From contig CAIYQJ010000020.1 in assembly GCA_903928275.1 (NCBI GenBank), positions 1 to 8,027 on the forward strand: a stretch of 8,027 nucleotides of DNA. Reading direction: 5' to 3'. Position 1 is the stretch's first letter, and each line of letters starts with the position of its first letter. Source of the DNA: an uncultured Chloroflexota bacterium (lineage in GTDB: Bacteria; Chloroflexota; Limnocylindria; Limnocylindrales; CSP1-4). The notes below the pieces were generated by a model. That model saw only the letters and a list, made by a program, of their open reading frames with translations, had not been told where the DNA came from and ran no database searches. Below, in pieces: positions 1 to 5,601 of this stretch. Both the position numbers and the translations under genes were made by a program.

Positions 1-60
1 CGCCCTGGCCCGTGCCGCCCCGGCCCGTGCCGCCCTGGCCCGTGCCGCCCTGGCCCGTGC
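1..60. repeat. 15-bp tandem repeat, 4 units, coding for GTGQG
   Basis: Four head-to-tail copies of the unit CGCCCTGGCCCGTGC at 1-15, 16-30, 31-45 and 46-60. They are identical except for one T-to-C change at position 21. The unit is a multiple of three, so on the minus strand it reads as the pentapeptide Gly-Thr-Gly-Gln-Gly in the tail of the DUF5666-like protein (one Gln becomes Arg in the variant copy). The array reaches the window edge, so the true copy number is unknown. Confidence 0.9.
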
Positions 61-595
61 CGGCGGCGCGCGCCGTCCGGACCGTGACCTCGGAACCGAC
101 CGCGACGACCGATGCGTCCGCGGCGGCTTCGGTGTGGTACGTGGTCGTGCCGGCCACGGGGACGTCGACCGTGCGGCCGCTCGTGCCGCCGACCTGGATC
201 GTGATGTGGTCCGCGGCGACGGCCGTGACGGTGCCCGTCAGGCCGAGGGCACCTCCGCCCCCGAACCCGCGGGTGCCGCCTGCGCCGGGCGTGAAGGACC
301 CGGTCGGGAAGCCGCCGGCAGCAAAGCCGCCCGTGCGCCCCGATGCAGCGGCGGTCGCCGGCGCCGTCACGCGCCCGACGGCGAACGCGATCCCGCCGAT
401 CGCGACGATCATGCCCACGACGAGCACGAGAGTCGCGGCGCCCGGCCGGCCGCCGGACTTCGCCGGCTTGGCCGGGGCTGCGCGGAGCACGGTCTCGCTC
501 GGCAGGACCGGTGCCGCGACCGGCTGCGGCGCGGGAGCGGACGCGCCGCCCGAGGGAGGCGTGGGGACCGGCTGGGTCCCGGGATCGTTGGTCAC
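1..595 (-). CDS. DUF5666-like single-span membrane protein, Gly-rich tail (3' end outside window)
   Basis: The minus-strand frame is open from GTG at 595 to the window edge (198 codons visible, no stop). The GTG start is supported by an AAAGGG ribosome-binding site about nine bases upstream. Residues 1-53 are Pro/Ala-rich and presumably cytoplasmic. Residues 54-74 form one hydrophobic helix. Residues 85-116 are a Gly/Phe-rich linker. Residues about 117-175 form a small beta-type domain (LGLTGTVTAVAADHITIQV, then a Val/Thr-rich second half) resembling DUF5666, a fold often found in secreted or surface proteins of high-GC bacteria. After residue 178 come GTGQG repeats. It lies 52 bp behind the permease gene on the same strand, so it is probably the last or a late gene of the exporter operon. 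Its role is unknown: it could be an accessory or surface-exposed partner of the exporter. The domain name is from pattern recognition only. Confidence 0.75.
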   Translation of the reverse strand, partial: MTNDPGTQPVPTPPSGGASAPAPQPVAAPVLPSETVLRAAPAKPAKSGGRPGAATLVLVVGMIVAIGGIAFAVGRVTAPATAAASGRTGGFAAGGFPTGSFTPGAGGTRGFGGGGALGLTGTVTAVAADHITIQVGGTSGRTVDVPVAGTTTYHTEAAADASVVAVGSEVTVRTARAAGTGQGGTGQGGTGRGGTGQG

Positions 596-647
596 GTGCG
601 TGTTCCCTTTCTCTTTGGGGGCTGTGTGGCCGAGGTCGATCGAGCGT

Positions 648-1856
648 TCATTCGTAGCGGAGCGCGACGATGGGATCGAGGCGCGCCGCCTGGCGGGCCG
701 GGAGGACGCCGAAGATGACGCCCACGGCGAGGCTGAAGAAGACGGCCAGGAGGATCGTGACCGGGCTGAACACGATGGCCCAGCCTGCGACGGTGGAGAT
801 GAGGACGGAGATCGTCAGGCCGACCGCGATCCCGATGATCCCGCCGATGAGCGAGATCGTCAGCGCCTCGATGAGGAACTGCGCGAGGATGTCCCGCCCG
901 CGGGCGCCGATGGCCTTGCGGATGCCGATCTCGCGCGTCCGCTCGCGGACCGAGACCAGCATGATGTTCATGATCCCGATCCCGCCCACGAGCAGCGATA
1001 TCGAGGCGATCCCGCCGAGGAGGAGCGCGAGCGTGGCCCCGACGGACGAGAACGTCGAGAGCAGCTGCGCCTGGTCCGCGATGCTGAAATCGAGGGCGCT
1101 CGCGGTGACCCCGTGACGCGCCTGGAGCGTCGTGGTGATCGTCGCTTTCGCGAGCTCGATCTGGTTCGCGTCGGCGACGCTCACGCCGATCGTCCGGACC
1201 TTGTCCCCGCCGGAGAAGTACGCGCGGGCCGTGGTGATCGGGATGATCGCCTGGTCATCCTGGCTCACCGGGCCGGTCGATCCCTTGGCCTGCAGGATCC
1301 CCACCAGCTGGAACGGGACGCCTCCGATCGTGATCGTCTGTCCGATCGCGGAGCTCGTGAGACCGAGGTCGGTGGCCGTCGTGGCTCCCAGGACCACGAC
1401 GCGGAGGCTGTGGTCGACGCTGGCCTGGTTGAAGAACGTCCCGTCGGCGATCGTGAAGGCGCGCACCTCCGGGTAGGCGGGCGTCGTGCCGAGGACGGTC
1501 GTCGTCGTGTTCTGGCTTCCAGCCACGACGAACCCCGAGGAGGAGACCTCCGGCTCGACGGCGGCGATGCCGGACAGGGCGGCGAGCGCGGTCGCGTCCT
1601 CCTGGGTAAGCGTGTTGGACGAGCCCGCGGCGCCGCGGGTGAAGCCCGTCCGCGCGGCCCCGGGACTGATCGTGAGGAGGTTGGTGCCGAGGCCCTGGAG
1701 CCGGGCCGTGATCCCGCCCGTGGCACCCTGCCCAACCCCGACGAGGGCGACGACGGACGCGACGCCGATGATGACGCCGAGCATGGTGAGGGCGGTGCGC
1801 AGGCGGCTCGTCCCCAGCCGCGACAGCGCGAGCCGGAACATCTCGAACAGCTTCAC
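648..1856 (-). CDS. MacB/FtsX-family ABC transporter permease
   Basis: A 402-residue membrane subunit of a type VII (mechanotransmission) ABC exporter, in the size range of YknZ-like permeases. Domain order: N-terminal helix at about 22-43, a large extracytoplasmic MacB-type core domain at about 45-265, then three helices at about 272-300, 327-354 and 362-385. The family hallmark GGIGIMNIMLVSVRERTREIG at 291-311 is present, with GIRKAIGAR just after it, and the protein ends in the typical LPARQAARLDPIVALRYE. The start is GTG at 1856, whose last two bases and following A form the TGA stop of the ATPase gene (GTGA overlap), so it should be translated by coupling. An in-frame ATG five codons further in is the alternative. 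Unlike Gram-negative MacB, no ATPase domain is fused to it. The substrate cannot be told from the sequence; antimicrobial peptides, antibiotics or lipids/lipoproteins are typical for the family. Confidence 0.95.
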   Translation of the reverse strand: MKLFEMFRLALSRLGTSRLRTALTMLGVIIGVASVVALVGVGQGATGGITARLQGLGTNLLTISPGAARTGFTRGAAGSSNTLTQEDATALAALSGIAAVEPEVSSSGFVVAGSQNTTTTVLGTTPAYPEVRAFTIADGTFFNQASVDHSLRVVVLGATTATDLGLTSSAIGQTITIGGVPFQLVGILQAKGSTGPVSQDDQAIIPITTARAYFSGGDKVRTIGVSVADANQIELAKATITTTLQARHGVTASALDFSIADQAQLLSTFSSVGATLALLLGGIASISLLVGGIGIMNIMLVSVRERTREIGIRKAIGARGRDILAQFLIEALTISLIGGIIGIAVGLTISVLISTVAGWAIVFSPVTILLAVFFSLAVGVIFGVLPARQAARLDPIVALRYE

Positions 1857-2560
1857 GACACGATCATCCCGTCGCGGACGTGGATCTGGCGCTGCGCCTT
1901 CGCCGCGACCTCCGCCTCGTGCGTGATGAGGACGATCGTCCGGCCCTCGTCGTTGAGCTCGTGGAGGATCGCCATGACCTCCTCGCCGGAGGCCGTGTCG
2001 AGGTTGCCGGTGGGCTCGTCCGCGAGGATGAGCGCCGGCTCCGTGACGAGCGCGCGGGCGATCGCGACGCGCTGCTGCTGGCCACCGGAGAGCTCGCTCG
2101 GCTCGTGGGTGAGGCGGTCCCCGAGGCCGAGGCGCTCGAGGGGCGCCTTGGCGCGTTCGAGCCGCTCGCGCCTGCCGACACCCTGGTAGAGCAGCGGCGT
2201 GGCGACGTTCTCCAGGGCGGACGTCCGCGGCAGAAGGTTGTAGTTCTGGAAGACGAACCCGATCGTCCGGCTGCGGATCCGGGCGAGGCCGTCGTCGTCG
2301 AACGATGAGACGTCCTCGCCGGCGATCCGGTACGTGCCGTCCGTGGGTCGGTCAAGGCATCCGATGATGTTCATGAGGGTGGTCTTCCCGGAACCGGAGT
2401 GACCGATGATCGCCACGAACTCGCCGGGCCAGACGTCGACGTCCACGCCACGGAGCGCCGGCACTTCCAGGCGCCCCGTGGAATACACGCGCGTCACGCC
2501 CCGAAGCTCGATGAGTGGCGTCCCGACCAGCAGCTCCGGCGCCAGGGGCACGGCCGTCAC
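1853..2560 (-). CDS. ABC transporter ATP-binding protein (MacB/LolD/YknY type)
   Basis: A 235-residue nucleotide-binding subunit that powers the neighbouring permease. All motifs are intact: Walker A GHSGSGKT at 53-60, Q-loop Gln105 in FVFQNYNLLPR, signature LSGGQQQR at 157-164, Walker B ALILADEP at 176-183 with catalytic Glu182, D-loop GNLD at 185-188 and switch His214 (ITHE). The FQNYNLLP and ADEPTGNLD wording is typical of the LolD/MacB/FtsE branch. The start chosen is GTG at 2560: it overlaps the TGA of the adaptor gene as GTGA and has GGAGGGA about seven bases upstream. The same frame stays open up to 4558, but that extension lies antisense-frame over the adaptor gene and encodes Arg/Gly-rich nonsense. 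It sits between the adaptor and permease genes in one operon. Confidence 0.96.
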   Translation of the reverse strand: MTAVPLAPELLVGTPLIELRGVTRVYSTGRLEVPALRGVDVDVWPGEFVAIIGHSGSGKTTLMNIIGCLDRPTDGTYRIAGEDVSSFDDDGLARIRSRTIGFVFQNYNLLPRTSALENVATPLLYQGVGRRERLERAKAPLERLGLGDRLTHEPSELSGGQQQRVAIARALVTEPALILADEPTGNLDTASGEEVMAILHELNDEGRTIVLITHEAEVAAKAQRQIHVRDGMIVS

Positions 2561-4479
2561 GGGGCCGTCCCTCCGCCGCTCCGGATGGTGCCGCCACCGC
2601 CGCCGCCTGGGAAGCCGCCGCCGCCGGGGCCGCCGAGGTCGATGCCGCCACCCCCGAAGAGGCTGCCCGCGCCGCCGTTCCGGCTGGAGGAGGTCGAGGA
2701 GTTCGTGGCGGTGACCGTCCCGGTGACGACCGTCTCGCCCTCGGAGAGCCCGCTCTGGATCTCGGTGAGCGAGGTCGTGACGAGCCCGACGGTCACCGGC
2801 ACCACCGTGACGTTCCCCGCCGAGTCGATCGTCCGCACGGCGTACGAGCCGCTGGAGCCGCCCAGCGCCTGCGTCGGCACGGCGATGACGTTCGATGCCT
2901 GCGCGAGGATGATCGCGACGTTCGCCGTCATCCCGATCTGGACCCCCGACGGCTCCTGGTCGAGCGCGACGGTCACCGGGTACGTGACGACGCTGCTCGT
3001 TCCGCCGGTGGCGGGGGTGGCGCCGATGACCGTGACCTTGCCGGTCGCGGTGGTGCCCGTCGCGGTGATCGTGACGTCGGCGACCTGGCCGAGCTTGACC
3101 TGCGCGAGCGACGTCTCGGAGAAGTCCGCGGTGACCTCGTACGGGCCCACGTCCATGACGATCGCGTCGCCGGACGGGGCGGCCACCCCGGGCTGGATGT
3201 TGACGGTGATGATCGTGCCGTCGCTCGGCGCGACGATCGTGGCGTGGTCCACCACCTTCTGGGCATTGGTCACGGAGACCTGGGCGTTCGCCACGGAGAC
3301 CGCGTCGGACGCGAGCGTGGACTCGACGGGAGTCGTCTGCGATGTGAGGTTCGTCTGGGCGGAGGTCACGCTGAGCCCCGCCGACTGGAGCTGCTGGGCG
3401 CTCGTGATCGCCGCGGCGGCGGCCTTCTGCCTGGCGCTCGTGAGGCTGAGCTGGGCGCTCTGGACCTGCTGCTGCGCTGCGGTGATCGCCGTGGCGGACG
3501 GCGTCGTGTTCGTCCTGTACGCGCGGTTCGCCGAGTCGAGCGCGGCCTGGGCGGAGAGGACGGCGTCGGCCGCCTTCTGGTTGCTCGTGGTCGCGTTCCG
3601 CTGCGCGGTGGCGAGCGCCGATGCCGCGGTCCCGGTCGCCGTGTACGCCTTGTCCGCCGCAGCCTGATCGGCCGCGATCGTCGACGGCGACGCGCCGCTC
3701 GTCTGGTCGTTCGCGACCTTCTGCCGCGCGTTCGCCCACGCGAGGTCGGCGTCGCTCACCGCCTGCTGCGCCTGTGCGACGGCGGTGACGTTCGCGCTCT
3801 TCGTGTCCGTCACGTTCTGGTTCGCCGTGTCGAGGGCCCGCTGCGCGGCGTCGACCGCGGCCTGCTGGGTCGCCACGGTGTCGCTCGTCGGCCCGGCGAG
3901 CGCGGTCGCGAGCGCCGCCTGAGCGTTGGCAAGCGCGTCCTGCGCCTGCTTCACGGCCAGCGCGTTCGACTGGGCGGTCTGCGCGGCGTTGCTGTTCGCA
4001 GTCGTCAGCGCGAGCTCCGCGGAGGTGATCGAGTTCTGCGCCGACGCCTTCTGCGCAGGCGTCGCGCCGACCTCGTCGGCCGCGAGGCGCGCCTGGGCCG
4101 CCTTGAGTGTCGCCTGGTCGATCGCCAGGGTGGCCTTCGCGGTCGTTGCGTCGGCGGTGGCGAGCACGTCGCCCGCCTTCACCTTCTGGCCGACCGTGAC
4201 GTTCACGGTCTTCACAGGCCACGTCGTGGATGAGCCACCTGTGCCCGTGCCGGACGCCGAGCCGGCGAGCGCCGGATCCACGCCGAATGCCATCCCGTAC
4301 GACCCGTGCGGCGCGATGGCCCCGGTGCCGACCACCTGGCTCACGACGTTCGTCGCGGTGGCCTGAGCGGTCGTGTACTGGGGCGCGGACGTCCCGAAGC
4401 TGGGACCGATGATGACGATCCCGATCGCCCCGACGCCGACGACGATCAGCGCGACCGCAGCCGCGACCCGCCATTTCAT
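2557..4479 (-). CDS. Membrane fusion / periplasmic-adaptor protein (HlyD/MacA/YknX type) with very long coiled coil
   Basis: The adaptor subunit of the tripartite-type ABC exporter, anchored by an N-terminal signal anchor (residues about 5-25, preceded by MKWR). A first half of a lipoyl/biotinyl-like domain lies at about 50-110 (PVKTVNVTVGQKVKAGDVL). Residues 111-410 are an Ala/Gln/Thr-rich heptad-like region broken by Gly/Pro/Ser turns near 196, 262, 326 and 383. The second lipoyl half is at about 411-440 (IVAPSDGTIITVNIQPG), followed by beta-barrel and membrane-proximal domains to about 590. The tail (600-640) is almost pure Gly with Pro and Phe. At 640 residues it is longer than the usual 350-450, nearly all from the coiled coil and the tail. 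The ATG start at 4479 has an AGAGG site seven bases upstream. It is the first gene of the operon, overlapping the ATPase gene by four bases. No outer-membrane channel gene is visible. Confidence 0.94.
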   Translation of the reverse strand: MKWRVAAAVALIVVGVGAIGIVIIGPSFGTSAPQYTTAQATATNVVSQVVGTGAIAPHGSYGMAFGVDPALAGSASGTGTGGSSTTWPVKTVNVTVGQKVKAGDVLATADATTAKATLAIDQATLKAAQARLAADEVGATPAQKASAQNSITSAELALTTANSNAAQTAQSNALAVKQAQDALANAQAALATALAGPTSDTVATQQAAVDAAQRALDTANQNVTDTKSANVTAVAQAQQAVSDADLAWANARQKVANDQTSGASPSTIAADQAAADKAYTATGTAASALATAQRNATTSNQKAADAVLSAQAALDSANRAYRTNTTPSATAITAAQQQVQSAQLSLTSARQKAAAAAITSAQQLQSAGLSVTSAQTNLTSQTTPVESTLASDAVSVANAQVSVTNAQKVVDHATIVAPSDGTIITVNIQPGVAAPSGDAIVMDVGPYEVTADFSETSLAQVKLGQVADVTITATGTTATGKVTVIGATPATGGTSSVVTYPVTVALDQEPSGVQIGMTANVAIILAQASNVIAVPTQALGGSSGSYAVRTIDSAGNVTVVPVTVGLVTTSLTEIQSGLSEGETVVTGTVTATNSSTSSSRNGGAGSLFGGGGIDLGGPGGGGFPGGGGGGTIRSGGGTAP

Positions 4480-4569
4480 GGATTGCCTCTCGGACGATGT
4501 CCCTCATGGCGGGACGTCGGGCTGACAGGATCAGGGCGGCGTCCGCGCCGAAGGCCATCGTCGCGCGCC

Positions 4570-4589
4570 AACCTGAAAGGAGCCTGAGG
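4570..4589 (-). promoter_or_regulatory. Candidate OmpR-type response-regulator direct repeat upstream of exporter operon
   Basis: On the plus strand CCTGA occurs at 4572-4576 and again at 4583-4587, an 11-bp period (one helical turn). Read towards the operon this is CTCAGG then TTCAGG. Such 11-bp direct repeats are the usual target layout of OmpR/PhoB-type response regulators, and YknXYZ/MacAB-like exporters are often controlled by two-component systems. It lies about 93-110 bp before the adaptor start. No convincing -10 box was found beside it and no regulator gene is in the window, so this is inference from layout only. Confidence 0.35.
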
Positions 4590-4603
4590 GAATGCGGAGC
4601 CGT

Positions 4604-4624
4604 CGGCCCGCGCCGGGCGGGCCG
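4604..4624 (-). terminator. GC-rich hairpin directly after the DUF1638 gene
   Basis: CGGCCCG at 4604-4610 and CGGGCCG at 4618-4624 form a perfect 7-bp stem around a 7-base loop, immediately downstream of the TGA of the minus-strand DUF1638 gene. No T-run follows in the direction of transcription, so it is not a canonical intrinsic terminator. It may slow polymerase, stabilise the 3' end or separate this transcript from the exporter operon behind it. A GC-rich background makes chance stems fairly likely. Confidence 0.35.
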
Positions 4625-5422
4625 TCAGGCGACCGGCTCGGCCCTCACGACATCGTCGTCGTAGCTCATCACCACGCGCTCACCCGGCCGGACTACGAGG
4701 AAGTCGCGCTCCCAGTCGCCGTCGAGCAGCCGGCGGACGAGGACCACGTCGCCGGCGAGCTTCTCGAAGCGCCAGCCGCGCCGCTCCGCGTCGTCGCGGG
4801 CGCGCTCCTCCACCCGTGAGCCGTCCCCGATGCCCATGTCAACGTAGGCCGCGCGGTCGTAGTGCGACCGCCACGCGCCGAGCGCTTCCATCAGGTAATC
4901 GGCGTTGTCCTGCCCGTAGAGCATGACGTACTCGGCGTGCGTCGCCTTCATCGCGTCCTCGGTGCCGCCGCCGATCCCGAGGCCGGTCAGCCCGGCACCC
5001 GGCGCGTCCTCGCGCTCGACGTAATCCTGGGCATACCAGAAGGTGCCGGGGTCCTCCGTCGACTCGCGCCGATAGCGCTCCCGGTCGCCGAGGAACAGCG
5101 TGATGCAGTCGTGCGCGCGCGGCACGACGAGCGGCACCGGGCCGGCGCGCAGACCGGCCGTCGCCTGGCCGCAGAGCGCGTACCCCAGGACGACCGCGTC
5201 GTACGCGATCGCGTCCGTCTCGAGGATCATCGCCTGGAGCCTGTCCCGGAGGTTGGCGGGCACGTCGTGGAGGCCGCGCCGCAGCAGATCCACGTCCACG
5301 ATGTGGCGCGACGTCGCCGCCGCGAGGTAGAGGGGGCGGGCGAGCACCTCGCAGCCGATGCAGCGAAGGCGCAGCGGCCTTTCGCCGCTGGCGCGCTCGG
5401 CCGCGTCTCGGTCGGGAGTCAT
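4625..5422 (-). CDS. DUF1638-family protein of unknown function
   Basis: A 265-residue soluble protein without signal peptide or membrane segments. Family-like landmarks are the N-terminal CIGCE with a CxxC (Cys21, Cys24), VVLGYALCGQATAGL (Cys84) and the strongly conserved-looking PRAHDCITLFLG (His104, Asp105, Cys106). The Cys/His set suggests a metal or cofactor site, but this is inference. I recall members of this family being found near corrinoid-dependent methyltransferase genes; nothing of that kind is in this window. The start chosen is ATG at 5422. The frame continues upstream to 5557, but the added 45 residues are Arg/Ala/Gly/Pro-rich and are encoded by the tandem repeats. A GATACT -10-like box lies six bases before this ATG, compatible with a leaderless message. 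It is transcribed away from the MerR-ArsC gene and towards the exporter operon. The family assignment is by recognition. Confidence 0.8.
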   Translation of the reverse strand: MTPDRDAAERASGERPLRLRCIGCEVLARPLYLAAATSRHIVDVDLLRRGLHDVPANLRDRLQAMILETDAIAYDAVVLGYALCGQATAGLRAGPVPLVVPRAHDCITLFLGDRERYRRESTEDPGTFWYAQDYVEREDAPGAGLTGLGIGGGTEDAMKATHAEYVMLYGQDNADYLMEALGAWRSHYDRAAYVDMGIGDGSRVEERARDDAERRGWRFEKLAGDVVLVRRLLDGDWERDFLVVRPGERVVMSYDDDVVRAEPVA

Positions 5423-5428
5423 CGCCGG

Positions 5429-5434
5429 AGTATC
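5429..5434 (-). promoter_or_regulatory. -10 box for leaderless DUF1638 transcript
   Basis: Reading the minus strand, GATACT ends six bases before the ATG at 5422, and no Shine-Dalgarno sequence is present. That geometry places the transcription start at or next to the A of the ATG. No good -35 hexamer is seen at 17-18 bp. The call rests on the spacing, which is the same as at the MerR-ArsC and arsR genes. Confidence 0.4.
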
Positions 5435-5487
5435 GGACGTCGCGGCGGCGCCCGCTCGCGGACGGGTCCCGCCCGCAGGCGGCGCGC

Positions 5488-5538
5488 GCTCGCCAGCGGG
5501 TCCTGCTCGCCAGCGGGTCCTGCTCGCCAGCGGATCCC
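5488..5538. repeat. 17-bp tandem repeat, 3 units, in the DUF1638/merR-arsC divergent region
   Basis: Three adjacent copies of GCTCGCCAGCGGGTCCT at 5488-5504, 5505-5521 and 5522-5538. The first two are identical and the third ends GGATCCC instead of GGGTCCT. Looser relatives of the unit (CGCTCGCGGACGGGTCCCG) lie just to the left, near 5453-5472. Seventeen is not a multiple of three, which argues against selection for coding here and supports starting the DUF1638 gene at 5422. The array ends 26 bp before the MerR-type -35 box. It may be an iteron-like binding site or slippage-prone spacer DNA. Confidence 0.85.
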
Positions 5539-5564
5539 GCACGCTGGAGAGCGGCACCAGTCCC

Positions 5565-5595
5565 TTGACCCTGAACCTGCTTGAAGGTGTACGGT
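5565..5595 (+). promoter_or_regulatory. MerR-type promoter/operator with 19-bp spacer
   Basis: A -35 box TTGACC at 5565-5570 and a -10 box TACGGT at 5590-5595 are separated by 19 bp, the overlong spacer that defines MerR-family-regulated promoters. Within the spacer region is an imperfect dyad of the ACC-N15-GGT layout (ACCCTGAA at 5568-5575 against TTGAAGGT at 5581-5588, six of eight positions paired). This is the layout of MerR/CueR-class operators. The -10 box ends six bases before the GTG of the MerR-ArsC gene, so the gene is probably autoregulated and its mRNA leaderless. Confidence 0.8.
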
Positions 5596-5601
5596 CGGGA
5601 C

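Noticed and set aside
12..2189. 725-codon plus-strand open frame
   Set aside because: It lies antisense to the DUF5666-like, permease and ATPase genes, is Arg/Pro/Ala-rich and has no recognisable domain. Long antisense frames are expected at this GC content.
2515..4233. 572-codon plus-strand open frame
   Set aside because: It is antisense to the adaptor gene. The Arg/Gly/Asp-rich composition mirrors the Ala-rich coiled coil on the other strand.
2561..4558. N-terminal extension of the ATPase frame to 4558
   Set aside because: It is out-of-frame translation of the adaptor gene with Arg/Asp/Gly nonsense. The GTGA start with its own ribosome-binding site at 2560 explains the ATPase.
4592..4819. 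75-codon plus-strand ORF preceded by an SD-like AAAGGAG
   Set aside because: It is antisense to the 3' end of the DUF1638 gene and has no recognisable features. The AAAGGAG is part of the direct repeat upstream of the exporter operon.
5488..5538. Short CRISPR array
   Set aside because: The 17-bp units are directly adjacent with no spacers, and no cas genes are nearby.
5423..5557. 45-residue N-terminal extension of the DUF1638 protein
   Set aside because: It is low-complexity and encoded by 17-bp repeats that are not in register with codons. The family-like sequence starts after 5422.
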